Notes: a model not told the origin generated them from the letters alone. A stretch of DNA of 49,363 bases from Photobacterium aquimaris (GCF_002954455.1 NZ_MSCC01000001.1:2100186-2149548), one strand, 5' to 3'; numbered from the stretch's first letter, positions 19,537 to 29,558 are shown. Numbers and translations are program-made.

Positions 19537-20709
19537 ATGAAAAAAACCGCTGTGCTTTTCCGTTCTGTAGCCATCTCTGCCACTCTGTTGGCTTCAGCTA
19601 CTGTTGCTGCATCTCCAGCAGTAGTACCTGAAGCTCCACAAATTGCGGCCAAAGGTTATATTCTTGTTGACTACAACTCAGGCAAAATCATTGCTGGTCA
19701 TAACCAAAATGAAAAATTAGCGCCTGCCAGTCTAACTAAAATAATGACTAGCTATGTTATCGGTCAAGAAATCAAAAATGGCAATATTTCTCCCGATGAT
19801 AATGTCGTTATCAGTAAAAATGCATGGGCTAAAAATTTCCCAGGTTCATCAAAGATGTTCCTAGAAGTGGGTAAAACCGTTAAAGTCTCTGATTTAAATC
19901 GCGGTATTATTATTGACTCAGGTAATGATGCTTGTGTTGCAATGGCCGAGCATATTGCAGGCTCACAACAATCTTTTGTTGAGCTAATGAATGGCTGGGC
20001 AAAAAATCTAGGCATGAAATCAACCCACTTTACTAATGTGCACGGCCTCGATAACCCAAATTTATACACGACACCTTACGATCTTTCTGTTCTTGCACGT
20101 GCATTAATTCATGATCTACCAAATGAATTTAAGATCTATGATGAAAAATCATTCACCTATAACGGCATTACCCAATATAACCGTAACGGTTTATTATGGG
20201 ATCAAAGCATGCATGTTGATGGCTTAAAAACAGGCCATACAGACAATGCTGGTTACAGCTTGGTGAGCACTGCAACTGAAGGCAACATGCGCCTTATTTC
20301 CGTAGTGATGGGCACTGCAAGTAAACATGCTCGCCTTGCTGAAAGTAAAAAGTTATTAACCTATGGCTTTCGCTTCTTCACCACGCTAACGCCGTATAAA
20401 AAAGATCAAACATTTGTGACTGAAAAAGTCTGGATGGGTAACACCGATAAAGTTGATCTAGGTGTTAATGAAAATACTTATGTGACCATTCCTCGTAGCC
20501 AAGCGAAAGACTTAAAAGCAAGCTTCGTATTAACGAAAGAGCTTAAAGCACCGATTAAAAAAGGTGAGGTGATGGGAACACTATATTACCGCTTAGGTGA
20601 TACTGATATCGCGCAATACCCATTAGTTGCATTGACAGAAGTAAAGCAAGGTAGTTTCTTTAGCCGCTTGGTTGACTATGTTGAAATGCTTATCCAAAGC
20701 TGGTTTTAA
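19537..20709 (+). CDS. dacA: PBP5 (DacA), D-alanyl-D-alanine carboxypeptidase
   Basis: This 390-residue low-molecular-weight penicillin-binding protein trims the terminal D-Ala from pentapeptides. The signal peptide is residues 1-26 (cleavage after VAA). Active-site motifs are S65-L-T-K68, S128-G-N130 and K231-T-G233. A C-terminal beta domain and an amphipathic membrane anchor (LVDYVEMLIQSWF) follow. I start at the ATG at 19537. A GTG start at 19444 would put 31 residues in front of the signal peptide. E. coli PBP5 has 403 residues. Confidence 0.96.
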   Translation: MKKTAVLFRSVAISATLLASATVAASPAVVPEAPQIAAKGYILVDYNSGKIIAGHNQNEKLAPASLTKIMTSYVIGQEIKNGNISPDDNVVISKNAWAKNFPGSSKMFLEVGKTVKVSDLNRGIIIDSGNDACVAMAEHIAGSQQSFVELMNGWAKNLGMKSTHFTNVHGLDNPNLYTTPYDLSVLARALIHDLPNEFKIYDEKSFTYNGITQYNRNGLLWDQSMHVDGLKTGHTDNAGYSLVSTATEGNMRLISVVMGTASKHARLAESKKLLTYGFRFFTTLTPYKKDQTFVTEKVWMGNTDKVDLGVNENTYVTIPRSQAKDLKASFVLTKELKAPIKKGEVMGTLYYRLGDTDIAQYPLVALTEVKQGSFFSRLVDYVEMLIQSWF

Positions 20710-20739
20710 GTTGTTGTAATAGCACCCACCAGCCAAAAT

Positions 20740-20767
20740 AAAGAAGCTGCCAACGGGCGGCTTCTTT
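20740..20767 (+). terminator. Terminator after dacA
   Basis: A 12-bp stem AAAGAAGCTGCC/GGCGGCTTCTTT (one G-U pair) has loop AACG. The T-run is short (TTT). Confidence 0.75.
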
Positions 20768-20921
20768 AAGTTTACAAGCCTGCATACACATTTTCTAATA
20801 ACCAAGATAATCACAACCTTGTTTTCCAGCTACTGACGCATTAAGATGCCAGCATATTACCGTGATTTGTGATCTATACCACGGTGTAAAACCAGAAAAA
20901 CCTGAACCTTGGAGTTCTATT

Positions 20922-21203
20922 ATGCAAGATTTAAATAAAGAGCAACCAAAACTTAAAGATTTACTTGAATTCCCTTGTAGCTTTGCCTTTAAAGTTATGG
21001 GTGAGAATAAACCAGAATTGGCTGATCGTGTTGTTGAAGTTATTCAAAAAACAATCCCTGGTGATTACGTTCCAACGACAAAGCCAAGCAGTAAAGGGAC
21101 TTATACAGCAGTCTCTGTGACTGTTAACGCAACTAATATTGAACAAATTGAAACGCTATACAAAGAACTTGGCGCTATCGATATTGTGCGTGTTGTACTA
21201 TAA
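20922..21203 (+). CDS. ybeD: YbeD, ACT-like fold protein (UPF0250)
   Basis: This 93-residue cytosolic protein matches E. coli YbeD (87) in sequence and place, between dacA and lipB. The core is [14 protein letters not shown]...IPGDY...[11 protein letters not shown], a ferredoxin-like fold similar to ACT regulatory domains. A link to lipoate metabolism is suggested only by its neighbours. I start at the ATG at 20922 with GGAG upstream. The open frame extends back to 20862 but has no ribosome site there. Confidence 0.93.
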   Translation: MQDLNKEQPKLKDLLEFPCSFAFKVMGENKPELADRVVEVIQKTIPGDYVPTTKPSSKGTYTAVSVTVNATNIEQIETLYKELGAIDIVRVVL

Positions 21204-21222
21204 CAATCTAATACTACAACCA

Positions 21223-21251
21223 ATGGCGACTATCTCTTAGTCGCCATTTTT
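21223..21251 (+). terminator. Terminator after ybeD
   Basis: A 9-bp perfect stem ATGGCGACT/AGTCGCCAT with loop ATCTCTT is followed by TTTTTTA. Confidence 0.88.
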
Positions 21252-21369
21252 TATGCCTCATTACCTTCCTCGCAGCTTTTCCCCTCTTTAATAGACTCAC
21301 AATGTAATTGTCAAATATATTAATAATAAGTGAATAACTGGTTAATCATGCATATTTAAATAGTTTAGG

Positions 21370-21375
21370 TATAAT
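21370..21375 (+). promoter_or_regulatory. Candidate lipB -10 element
   Basis: A consensus TATAAT lies 58 bases before the lipB start. The -35 at 17 bases (CATGCA) is poor, so an activator may be needed or the match may be chance in AT-rich DNA. Confidence 0.35.
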
Positions 21376-21433
21376 AACTCCGTTCACAGCCATTCAATGG
21401 CGCTTTGCGTTATATCAATAAATAGGCACAAAT

Positions 21434-22084
21434 TTGCAAACATCTCTTATTATTAGAAATCTGGGCCGTTGTGATTATCAAGCCACTTTTGATGCTATGC
21501 ATCAGTTCACTAACGACCGCACCGACATGTCTGCCGATGAAGTATGGCTGGTTGAGCATCACCCAGTTTTTACTCAAGGCCAAGCTGGAAAACTAGAACA
21601 CCTACTCAATACAGGTGATATTCCAGTGGTACAGAGTGATCGTGGTGGTCAAGTGACCTATCATGGCCCGGGTCAGCAAGTCGCTTATATATTGATTAAT
21701 TTACGCAGAAAAAAACTCAGTGTTCGTGACTTAGTCAGCCACATCGAAAACACAGTTATTAATACCTTATCTCAATTTGGGATTACATCTAATGCTCGCC
21801 CTGATGCCCCCGGTGTGTATGTCGACAATCGCAAGATATGCTCATTAGGATTACGGATCAGGCGCGGCTGCTCTTTTCATGGTCTGGCACTTAATATAAA
21901 TATGGATTTGGCCCCCTTTCAACGAATTAACCCTTGTGGTTATTCTGGAATGGAAATGACGCAAACTGCGTTATTAAATGGTCCCAATGAATTGATGGAA
22001 GTTCAGCCGGTACTCATTGAAGAATTAACAAAATTACTCGACTACTCACACGTCGAGTGGATGACGGAAAGCAATCAACTATGA
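21434..22084 (+). CDS. lipB: LipB, octanoyl-ACP:protein N-octanoyltransferase
   Basis: This 216-residue enzyme moves octanoate from ACP to lipoyl domains, the first step of lipoate synthesis. The conserved [12 protein letters not shown] lies near residue 70. The catalytic pair is K134 (NRKICSLG) and C168 (INPCGYSG). The start is TTG at 21434, giving an N-terminus that aligns with E. coli LipB. Its stop overlaps the lipA start as ATGA. Confidence 0.95.
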   Translation: MQTSLIIRNLGRCDYQATFDAMHQFTNDRTDMSADEVWLVEHHPVFTQGQAGKLEHLLNTGDIPVVQSDRGGQVTYHGPGQQVAYILINLRRKKLSVRDLVSHIENTVINTLSQFGITSNARPDAPGVYVDNRKICSLGLRIRRGCSFHGLALNINMDLAPFQRINPCGYSGMEMTQTALLNGPNELMEVQPVLIEELTKLLDYSHVEWMTESNQL

Positions 22085-23052
22085 GCAAACCAATTAAAAT
22101 TGAACAAGGCGTTAAATACCGCGATGCTGATAAAATGGCATTGATTCCGGTGCGTAATGTTGCCCAAGAAGAAGCACCCAAAGAGGTGTTACGTAAACCT
22201 TCATGGATGAAAATAAAACTGCCATCTGACAGTAAGCGCATTCAAGAAATCAAATCAGCGCTACGAAAAAACAATCTTCACTCTGTATGTGAAGAAGCAT
22301 CTTGTCCAAACTTAGCTGAATGTTTTAATCATGGCACAGCTACTTTTATGATTTTAGGTGCTATTTGTACTCGCCGCTGTCCATTTTGCGATGTTGCCCA
22401 TGGTCGTCCGTTACCACCCAACGCAGAAGAACCAAGTCATTTAGCGCAAACAATTGCCGACATGAAGCTACGCTATGTAGTTGTCACTTCTGTCGATCGT
22501 GATGACTTACGTGATGGTGGTGCTCAGCATTTTGTCGATTGTATTAATGATATTCGAGCAAAAAGTCCCCAAATCCACATTGAAACCTTAGTGCCTGATT
22601 TCCGTGGTCGTATGGATCGAGCATTGGATATCTTCCGTGATACAGCCCCAGATGTATTTAACCATAACCTTGAAACAGCTCCACGTTTATACCGTAAAGC
22701 TCGCCCTGGTGCTAATTACCAATGGTCGTTAGATCTGTTAAAGAAATTTAAAGAAATCCACCCAACAGTACCGACCAAATCAGGCGTAATGATGGGGCTA
22801 GGTGAAACAAAAGAAGAGATCATTCAAGTATTAAAAGACCTTCGTGCACATGGCGTCACCATGCTAACCCTCGGTCAATACTTAGCACCAAGTCGCCACC
22901 ATTTACCGGTTGAACGCTACGTAGCACCAGAAGAGTTCGACGAATTAAAACAAATCGCGCTTGATCTTGGCTTTACACATGCTGCTTGTGGTCCGTTTGT
23001 ACGTTCTTCTTACCATGCAGATCTACAAGCTCAAGGCGTTGAAATTAAATAA
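22081..23052 (+). CDS. lipA: LipA, lipoyl synthase
   Basis: This 323-residue radical-SAM enzyme inserts two sulfurs into protein-bound octanoate. The auxiliary cluster cysteines are C70, C75 and C81 ([12 protein letters not shown]), and the radical SAM cluster is C96-x3-C100-x2-C103. The C-terminal RSSYHAD serine that ligates the auxiliary cluster is present. The ATG at 22081 matches E. coli (321 residues) and overlaps lipB. The ATG at 22057 lies within lipB and is unlikely. Confidence 0.97.
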   Translation: MSKPIKIEQGVKYRDADKMALIPVRNVAQEEAPKEVLRKPSWMKIKLPSDSKRIQEIKSALRKNNLHSVCEEASCPNLAECFNHGTATFMILGAICTRRCPFCDVAHGRPLPPNAEEPSHLAQTIADMKLRYVVVTSVDRDDLRDGGAQHFVDCINDIRAKSPQIHIETLVPDFRGRMDRALDIFRDTAPDVFNHNLETAPRLYRKARPGANYQWSLDLLKKFKEIHPTVPTKSGVMMGLGETKEEIIQVLKDLRAHGVTMLTLGQYLAPSRHHLPVERYVAPEEFDELKQIALDLGFTHAACGPFVRSSYHADLQAQGVEIK

Positions 23053-23074
23053 TTGGTTAGTTATTAATTTCCAT

Positions 23075-23112
23075 AAAAAACCGCTTTAGTCATTCACTAA
23101 AGCGGTTTTTTA
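23075..23112 (+). terminator. Bidirectional terminator between lipA and bamC
   Basis: The stem AAAAAACCGCTTTAGT/ACTAAAGCGGTTTTTT with loop CATTC lies between the convergent lipA and bamC genes. Confidence 0.95.
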
Positions 23113-23133
23113 ATAACCAAGATAACAAATTAG

Positions 23134-24144
23134 TTATTTAGCAAAAGCAGCACCAAATACGGGAGCAATTGAGTTTAATACTGACTCTGTTACTGGCTTA
23201 CCATCATTATCCGTAATATTTAATGACGTTCGGTTACCGAGATCACCCACCAAAATACGATACTTATCATTGGTTAAGTTCATAGGCTTTGTACCAAGCT
23301 TAGTCCAAAATGCATCATCTGGTTGACGGTATTTAACATCAATCAAACCTTGTGAGCGATTACGATCTTCAACCGTAAAGCCAAGTTTTTGAAGCATTAC
23401 CGGTAAACGTTCCCACATATCATCATAAGAAGCGCGGGCAATAATAATAGGTAAGCCGCTACGATCAGTACCCATCATGATAGGCACGTTTTTCAACTGC
23501 TCAGCCGCTGCAATACGCGCTTGTTCACGAGACATATTGTCGTATTTCGCCATCACTAAATTGGTCATTAAAATGCTATAGCGACGCTTATTATCTGCGC
23601 TAACAGGCTTAACCTTACCATCTTCGCGCCAATCGGTTAACGTAATACGGTAACTGTTGATATTCGGTGATTTTTCAATCGTATAACGGCTACTGATCTT
23701 GGTATCTTCATCTTCATTGGTCCAAGAAACCCAATCAGTATCAATACGATCAGCACTTTGTTTTACAATACCGACTTTATTATCAGCAATCAGCTGCTGA
23801 GTCACACGCCAGATCTTCATTAACTCATTTGATGACGGCATAAACAAGGTTACGCCTTGACCATCAATTGCTGAAGTGACACCAGGGATCAACTCTAGCA
23901 CCTGCAACGGTGGACGAATATCAACCTTAGTACCGACTTCTCCCTTATAAACACGTTGTGGGATAGTGTAGTTAGTATTACTAAAAGGTTGAGCACCTGC
24001 TGGCAACGTCCAACTTTCAAGTGCTGGCGTATCAAGATAATTAAAATCTTGCGCTGCCTGACGGCGACTATCTGCACCACTAGAACATGCTGTAATGCTT
24101 GTCACTACGACAGCGGCTAATGCTAGCCGGTATTTATAATTCAT
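23134..24144 (-). CDS. bamC: BamC, outer-membrane protein assembly lipoprotein
   Basis: This 336-residue lipoprotein (formerly NlpB) is part of the BAM complex that folds outer-membrane proteins. Lipobox ITAC gives an acylated C20. The unstructured N-terminal stretch that binds BamD is followed by two helix-grip domains, with the second near residues 215-335. It lies 52 bases downstream of dapA on the same strand, as in E. coli. ATG 24144 leads directly into the signal peptide. Confidence 0.93.
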   Translation of the reverse strand: MNYKYRLALAAVVVTSITACSSGADSRRQAAQDFNYLDTPALESWTLPAGAQPFSNTNYTIPQRVYKGEVGTKVDIRPPLQVLELIPGVTSAIDGQGVTLFMPSSNELMKIWRVTQQLIADNKVGIVKQSADRIDTDWVSWTNEDEDTKISSRYTIEKSPNINSYRITLTDWREDGKVKPVSADNKRRYSILMTNLVMAKYDNMSREQARIAAAEQLKNVPIMMGTDRSGLPIIIARASYDDMWERLPVMLQKLGFTVEDRNRSQGLIDVKYRQPDDAFWTKLGTKPMNLTNDKYRILVGDLGNRTSLNITDNDGKPVTESVLNSIAPVFGAAFAK

Positions 24145-24196
24145 TTATGCTCCTGCGCTCCTTGATTGTTACAATCACTCAATTAATAACGATGTA

Positions 24197-25075
24197 TTAC
24201 AATACGTTAGCGTCAATAAGTGCTTGTTTAACAATAGGCTGCTGTGATTCGCTTAAAACAGTAAGCGGAAGTCGTAAGTTATCGTGTTCAATTAATCCCA
24301 TCTGGTGAGCTGCCCATTTCACAGGAATTGGATTCGCTTCAACAAACAGTTTGGTATGTAATGGCATCAAGCGTTGGTTTATTTCTTGAGCTGCTTCAAT
24401 ATTGTCATCTAAGGCTAAATCAAACATTGTAGCCATCTCTGCCGCGGCAATATTTGCGGTAACAGAAATAACCCCATGACCGCCTTCTGCAACAAAATCA
24501 ACAGCTGTCGCATCATCACCACTTAATTGGATAAAATCTGCGCCACAAAGTTCCCGTGTTTTTTTAACGCGAGTAATATCACCGGTTGCATCTTTAATAC
24601 CAATAATATTGTCAAGTTTTGCTAGTCGCGCTACTGTTTCAGGCAGTAAATCAACCGCAGTACGACCCGGCACATTGTATAAGATTTGTGGAATATCTGT
24701 CGCCGCTGCAATCGCTTTATAATGCTGATATAAACCTTCTTGTGTCGGCTTATTATAGTACGGTGTCACACTTAGGCAGGCCGCAATTCCAGTACCAGAG
24801 AACAGTTTAGTGATCGTTACAGCTTCATGAGTTGCATTAGCACCAGTGCCAGCAATAACAGGCACACGTCCACCAACATACTCTAGCGTTTTTAAAACAA
24901 CTTTGACTTGCTCATCAACCGTTAGTGTCGTCGACTCTCCCGTTGTTCCAACCGAAATGATCGCCTTGGTACCCGCGTCAATATGGTAATCAACTAGCTT
25001 TTGTAGGCCGATGTAATCAACTTCACCTGATGAATCAAATGGTGTCAATAATGCAACCATGCTTCCTGAAAACAT
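24197..25075 (-). CDS. dapA: DapA, 4-hydroxy-tetrahydrodipicolinate synthase
   Basis: This 292-residue TIM-barrel enzyme condenses pyruvate and aspartate semialdehyde, the first committed step to diaminopimelate and lysine. The Schiff-base lysine is K161 in GIKDATGD. The catalytic tyrosine lies in ILYNVPGRT near 133, and GTTGEST is near residue 43. Length equals E. coli DapA (292). AGGGAG precedes the ATG. It is co-transcribed with bamC and divergent from gcvR. Confidence 0.97.
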   Translation of the reverse strand: MFSGSMVALLTPFDSSGEVDYIGLQKLVDYHIDAGTKAIISVGTTGESTTLTVDEQVKVVLKTLEYVGGRVPVIAGTGANATHEAVTITKLFSGTGIAACLSVTPYYNKPTQEGLYQHYKAIAAATDIPQILYNVPGRTAVDLLPETVARLAKLDNIIGIKDATGDITRVKKTRELCGADFIQLSGDDATAVDFVAEGGHGVISVTANIAAAEMATMFDLALDDNIEAAQEINQRLMPLHTKLFVEANPIPVKWAAHQMGLIEHDNLRLPLTVLSESQQPIVKQALIDANVL

Positions 25076-25419
25076 ATTCGTCTCCCTTTGTTATATAGCG
25101 TAACGATTCAAAGCTAACAACATTAACAACCAATCAATAGGAATGGTTACGGTATATAGCTAGTTATAAGTCATGGTACTTTTGCATGACTATAAACTCA
25201 AGCAAAGGGTGACTGAAAACCCTTAACTGGCACGCTTTATCGTATTCATTTTTAAGTTGTCGTTAATGTTTAACGTTTCTAACACCAAATACAAATCTTT
25301 TTCAGCGATTATTATTGTTAACCATACAATTATAATAAAAAACTTTGTGATTATTGACCCTAATTTGCGCTCTTTTGAATAATCACTCTGTGCTAACATG
25401 CTAATAATGATCACGAAAA
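25076..25419. other. dapA-gcvR divergent spacer
   Basis: This 344 bp AT-rich spacer holds the 5' regions of two divergent genes. GTCATG/CATGAC at 25170-25190, extended by TTATA/TATAA around a bulged A, can form a hairpin in the dapA leader. AAGGGT/ACCCTT at 25205-25224 forms a weaker one. A gcvR promoter candidate is listed separately. I see no riboswitch consensus. A 63-codon frame on the reverse strand here has no coding support. Confidence 0.5.
25354..25383 (+). promoter_or_regulatory. Candidate gcvR promoter
   Basis: A -35 TTGACC (25354-25359) and a -10 AATAAT (25378-25383) are separated by 18 bases. They end 36 bases before the ATG at 25420. Confidence 0.4.
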
Positions 25420-25968
25420 ATGGCGCTAAATATGGAAAATTATCTCGTAATAACAGCAGTAGGTACTGATCGCCCTGGTATCACCGATGAGATCACCCAT
25501 CTTGTCGCGCACAGTGGCTGTAATATCATTGATAGTCGAATTGCACTTTTTGGCTCTGAATTTACCTTGATTATGCTGCTCTCTGGGAATAGCAATGCCA
25601 TCTCCAGAATTGAATCAACATTGCCTCTTAAAGGTCAAGAGCATGATTTAATCACGGTGATGAAACGTACCAATAAACACATTGCCCGTTTCTTTCCATA
25701 TACGGCAGATTTTCATATTGAAGCCAAAGATAGCCCAGGGCTGATTAAACATTTCACCCATTTTATGGCCAGTCGAAAAATTGATATATCAACCTTAAGT
25801 GCCAATACCATTGAAAGTGGCCATGCTAATATTGATAATCAATTGGTGCTGCAAATTAGTACCAATTTACCTGAAGATTGTAATTTAGTGAGCTTACAAG
25901 AAGAGTACGAAGCATTGTGTAAGCAACTAAATGCTAATGGTACAGTTAATTTTATTGGCCACCATTAA
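25420..25968 (+). CDS. gcvR: GcvR-like glycine-cleavage regulator with two ACT domains
   Basis: This 182-residue protein has two ACT domains: LVITAVGTDRPGITDEI at about residues 7-75 and FHIEAKDSPGLIKHFTHFM at about 95-170. In E. coli GcvR binds GcvA and represses the gcvTHP operon when glycine is low. The position between dapA (divergent) and bcp is the same as in E. coli. The start is uncertain, because ATGs at 25420 and 25432 are both in frame and neither has a clear Shine-Dalgarno. Confidence 0.9.
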   Translation: MALNMENYLVITAVGTDRPGITDEITHLVAHSGCNIIDSRIALFGSEFTLIMLLSGNSNAISRIESTLPLKGQEHDLITVMKRTNKHIARFFPYTADFHIEAKDSPGLIKHFTHFMASRKIDISTLSANTIESGHANIDNQLVLQISTNLPEDCNLVSLQEEYEALCKQLNANGTVNFIGHH

Positions 25969-26037
25969 TAACTCATTCCACGAAATACGGCATAACAGCA
26001 CATGTTATTACCTTAAACTTATTAAAAGGACAGCTGC

Positions 26038-26502
26038 ATGAATACCCTAACAGCAGGAATGCTCGCCCCAACTTTTACTTTGCTTAATCAAGATGGTCAA
26101 CCCGTTAGTTTAACTGACTTCAAAGGCAAAAAAGTACTGGCTTATTTCTACCCTAAAGCAATGACACCCGGTTGTACGGTACAAGCTTGTGGTTTACGCG
26201 ATAGTAAAGCTGAACTGGATACACATAATGTGGTTGTATTAGGTATTAGTATAGATCCTGTTAAGCGCCTGCCTAAATTTATTGAGCGCGATAACCTTAA
26301 CTTCACATTATTATCGGATGAAGATCATGCCGTTGCCGATCAATTTGGTGTCTGGGGCGAGAAAAAGTTCATGGGTAAAGTGTACGATGGTCTACATCGC
26401 ATCAGCTTCTTAATTGATGAGAATGGCAACATTGATCATGTGTTTAATAAATTTAAAACGAAAGATCACCACCAAGTGGTATTGGATTATCTAAACCAAT
26501 AA
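26038..26502 (+). CDS. bcp: Bcp, thiol peroxidase (peroxiredoxin Q)
   Basis: This 154-residue atypical peroxiredoxin reduces hydroperoxides with thioredoxin. The peroxidatic C46 (TPGCTVQAC) and the nearby resolving C51 are both present, as in E. coli Bcp (156). AAAGGA is ten bases upstream of the ATG. It follows gcvR by 69 bases in the same direction. Confidence 0.95.
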   Translation: MNTLTAGMLAPTFTLLNQDGQPVSLTDFKGKKVLAYFYPKAMTPGCTVQACGLRDSKAELDTHNVVVLGISIDPVKRLPKFIERDNLNFTLLSDEDHAVADQFGVWGEKKFMGKVYDGLHRISFLIDENGNIDHVFNKFKTKDHHQVVLDYLNQ

Positions 26503-26525
26503 TCATTTTCAAACAGCAACAGCGA

Positions 26526-26549
26526 AAAAAGGCCATTATCGGCCTTTTT
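26526..26549 (+). terminator. Bidirectional terminator between bcp and perM
   Basis: The stem AAAAAGGCC/GGCCTTTTT with loop ATTATC lies between convergent genes. Confidence 0.88.
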
Positions 26550-26575
26550 GTTTAGCTCGTATTCTATGGTAAAAA

Positions 26576-27646
26576 TCAGTAATTCACTGGCGGCACAGTA
26601 TCTTTCATCAATAATGCTCCCCATACGGCCTTGACTAAGGTTGCTAATGGAATCGCGAAAAATACCCCCCAGAATCCCCATAGTCCACCGAAAACTAATA
26701 CTGCAACAATAATTGCTACTGGGTGTAAGTTAACCGCTTCAGAAAACAGTACCGGAACTAATACATTGCCATCTAAAATTTGCACAATACCGTAAACGAC
26801 TAATAACCACCAGAAATCAGGTGTCCAGCCCCATTGAAATAAAGCGACCATTGCAACAGGCACAGTTACTGCAGCGGCACCAATATAAGGTATCAATACC
26901 GATAAACCAACCAACACCCCCAATAGTACCGCATATTGAAGCCCCATAACCGCAAATACGATATAGCTCGCGATACCAACAATAAATATTTCAATCACTT
27001 TACCGCGAATATAATTAGATATTTGCTGGTTCATTTCGGCACTAACCTTACTGGCTAAACGTCGATTTTTAGGTAATACCCCAATAAATGACCGCAAAAT
27101 AATATCTTTATCTTTAAGTAAAAAGAAGATCAATAACGGCACTAGGATTAAATACACTCCCAATGTCGCCAAACTGACTAATGATGATAATGAACCTTTA
27201 ACAACACTGCCACCAAGTGCTAATACTTTCTCGCGTAAAGTATCTGTAAATACAGTAACTTGATGAGCTTGAACAAAATCAGGATAACGTTCAGGTAAGC
27301 TGGAAACGTATAGCTGCAAATCATTAAACATTTTCGGCACGTCAGCACTTAAATTAGAAATTTGATGCCAAATCGTCGGTACTAAACCTAATAATGCCAG
27401 GATCATTAATCCTGCAAAAACAATTAATACAATCGCAACAGCAAATGTTCGCGGCAGCCCCAACTGAGCCAAACGTGCCACTGGCGATTCAAGTAAATAA
27501 GCCAAAACGATTGCCACTAATAGCGGTGTAATTAACCCTCCAAAGAAATATAAGGTTAAAAACGCCCCAGCTAAAATGATCATTAAACTCACAGCATGAG
27601 GATCAGAGAATCGGCGTTGATACCAACTTTTTAACATATCCAACAT
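26576..27646 (-). CDS. perM: PerM/AI-2E transporter family membrane protein
   Basis: This 356-residue polytopic protein of the AI-2E exporter superfamily has about seven or eight membrane spans, with a polar segment at about residues 85-150. The family signatures FLLKDKD, GVLVGLSVLIPYIGA and LHPVAIIVAVLVFGGLWGFWG are visible. It corresponds to E. coli PerM (YfgO), which is likewise divergent from bepA. The substrate is unknown, and some family members are Na+/H+ antiporters. It is transcribed with the TusA-like gene, three bases upstream. Confidence 0.9.
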   Translation of the reverse strand: MLDMLKSWYQRRFSDPHAVSLMIILAGAFLTLYFFGGLITPLLVAIVLAYLLESPVARLAQLGLPRTFAVAIVLIVFAGLMILALLGLVPTIWHQISNLSADVPKMFNDLQLYVSSLPERYPDFVQAHQVTVFTDTLREKVLALGGSVVKGSLSSLVSLATLGVYLILVPLLIFFLLKDKDIILRSFIGVLPKNRRLASKVSAEMNQQISNYIRGKVIEIFIVGIASYIVFAVMGLQYAVLLGVLVGLSVLIPYIGAAAVTVPVAMVALFQWGWTPDFWWLLVVYGIVQILDGNVLVPVLFSEAVNLHPVAIIVAVLVFGGLWGFWGVFFAIPLATLVKAVWGALLMKDTVPPVNY

Positions 27647-27649
27647 GCG

Positions 27650-27877
27650 TTACTGTCCTTTTTTCACAATAATTACCAACTGATCAATCGCTTCAGCCTG
27701 TATATCAATAGTAAATCCATTATTTTGTAAATAACGAAAAATATCCGTTTTTGTACTGGATTGTAGAACTCTAATCACCAGTTTTTGAGTTAGCGATAAG
27801 TCTCTGCAGCTTCGCTTCACCATCAATAATGCTAACGGGCAACGGTAGGCCATAAGATCAAGCGTGAGGATTTCCAT
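27650..27877 (-). CDS. TusA/SirA-family sulfurtransferase-like protein
   Basis: This is a small protein of about 75 residues. The TusA-family N-terminal LDLMAYRCPLALLMVKRS contains the conserved CP pair (C15 from this start). TusA proteins pass persulfide sulfur to partners in tRNA thiolation or molybdenum cofactor synthesis. The usual CPxP is CPLA here. The start is uncertain. The ATG at 27877 fits family length, and an in-frame ATG at 27904 with AAGGG 12 bases upstream would add nine residues. It is the first gene of a two-gene unit with perM. Confidence 0.75.
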   Translation of the reverse strand: MEILTLDLMAYRCPLALLMVKRSCRDLSLTQKLVIRVLQSSTKTDIFRYLQNNGFTIDIQAEAIDQLVIIVKKGQ

Positions 27878-28064
27878 TCCAATAAAGTGACAGTGATTAT
27901 CCATTGTCGTATTGTACCCTTAACCGCAAGGAATAAGCGAGATAACCACAAACGAATATCACGATAGCGAACCTAAGTTAAAATTTGCTGTCATAACAAC
28001 GCGACAGGTTATCGATAATTATCCGTTATCCTATATTAATCGACATGGTGGTTGTATTATTAAT

Positions 28065-29531
28065 ATGTTCCAATTAGCTAAAGCGCCAAGGTCAATTTTA
28101 CTGGCAGCCTTGCTCACTACAAGTTTATCAGCCGTTGCTAGTAATACCATATTACTGCCTGATATCGGTACCACTGCGGCATCGACACTAACGATTGATA
28201 AAGAAATCCAATACGGCGATATGTACATGCGCATGATGCGTGCCAGTCGTCCTATCATTAACGATCCCGTTTTATCTGAATATATTCAAGATCTCGGTCA
28301 TAAATTAGTAGCTAATGCTGATGGTGTTAAAACGCCGTTTAACTTTTTCTTGATCCAAAATTATGACATTAATGCCTTTGCCTTATTTGGCGGTAATATT
28401 GGCGCCCATTCAGGGCTATTTTTACATGCTAAAACAGAAAGTGAATTAGCATCTGTTCTTGCCCATGAAATTGCCCACGTCACTCAACGACACCTTGCGC
28501 GAACTTTAGAAGATCAAGCTAAAAAAAATCCTGCCACGATGGCAGCCTTGATTGGTTCACTATTATTAGTCGTTGCAGCACCAGAAGCCGGTATGGCAGC
28601 CTTACACACCACCACCGCAGTATCAATGCAAGGAATGCTCAATCACACGCGTAGTAATGAAAAAGAAGCCGATCGGATTGGTATAGACACCCTTGCTAAA
28701 GCAGGATTTAATCCTCAAGCAATGCCCCATTTTTTTGGCCGTTTAGCTGAAAAATATCGCTATACCACTACCCTGCCACCAATGCTACTTAGCCATCCAC
28801 TGCCTGAATCGCGTATCACCGACAGTCGTATGCGAGCTGATAATTATTCAACAGTAAGATTGCCACCGTCAGAGCGTTACTTATTAGCAAAATCACGGAT
28901 CGTGGCACGTAACTTGGGTTTTAGTCAAACATCTGCGCTTAACTGGTTTAACACCGAGCTCAAAAAAGCACCTGCAAACCAACGCAAAGAGCTCAATTAT
29001 GGTAAGGGATTGGTGTACCTTGATAACGGTCAATATACCAAAGCTCAACAATTACTGATGCCATTACTCACAGCAGAGCCCAATAATTTATTTTATATTG
29101 ATGCCATGACTGATATAGATTTATATCAAAAGCATTATGATAAAGCGATTACACGTTTAGAAAAAGCATTGCAATATCAACCAGAAAATACTGTATTACA
29201 ACTTAACTTAGCTAATGTCTTATTAGACGCTAAACGCTATAAACATAGTCTCAATATACTCACTCGCTACACCTATCAGCATTCAAATGATACCAATGGT
29301 TGGGCGTTATTGGCGCAAAATTATGCCAAACAAAACCAACGTGCTGGTGAGCTTGCTGCTATGGGGGAATTGGCAGCATTACGTGCTCAATGGAAACTTG
29401 CAATTAGTAACTATACGCAAGCGGCTCAACAAGCACCATTAGGTTCGCTCGATCAAGCTCGGTATGACGCACGGTTAGATCAATTGCGTATTCAACAAGC
29501 GCAATTTGAAGCCTTACGTTCTTCTTTTTAA
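28065..29531 (+). CDS. bepA: BepA, periplasmic M48 metalloprotease/chaperone
   Basis: This 488-residue protein has a signal peptide (cleavage near residue 26, AVAS/N). The M48 zinc motif is H134-E-I-A-H138, and the third zinc ligand is the glutamate in NEKEADRIG. C-terminal TPR repeats occupy about residues 310-440. BepA (YfgC) promotes LptD maturation and degrades misassembled outer-membrane proteins. E. coli BepA has 487 residues. The Shine-Dalgarno is weak. arsC follows after 27 bases. Confidence 0.94.
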   Translation: MFQLAKAPRSILLAALLTTSLSAVASNTILLPDIGTTAASTLTIDKEIQYGDMYMRMMRASRPIINDPVLSEYIQDLGHKLVANADGVKTPFNFFLIQNYDINAFALFGGNIGAHSGLFLHAKTESELASVLAHEIAHVTQRHLARTLEDQAKKNPATMAALIGSLLLVVAAPEAGMAALHTTTAVSMQGMLNHTRSNEKEADRIGIDTLAKAGFNPQAMPHFFGRLAEKYRYTTTLPPMLLSHPLPESRITDSRMRADNYSTVRLPPSERYLLAKSRIVARNLGFSQTSALNWFNTELKKAPANQRKELNYGKGLVYLDNGQYTKAQQLLMPLLTAEPNNLFYIDAMTDIDLYQKHYDKAITRLEKALQYQPENTVLQLNLANVLLDAKRYKHSLNILTRYTYQHSNDTNGWALLAQNYAKQNQRAGELAAMGELAALRAQWKLAISNYTQAAQQAPLGSLDQARYDARLDQLRIQQAQFEALRSSF

Positions 29532-29558
29532 TTTTAACAAATTCAACAAGGACTCATG

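Noticed and set aside
25163..25224. Lysine riboswitch before dapA
   Set aside because: Only two short hairpins are present, and the conserved multi-helix lysine-box core is not seen.
25223..25414. A 63-codon reverse-strand frame in the dapA-gcvR spacer with a hydrophobic middle
   Set aside because: It is AT-rich and has no clear Shine-Dalgarno. It overlaps the gcvR promoter candidate and resembles no family I know.
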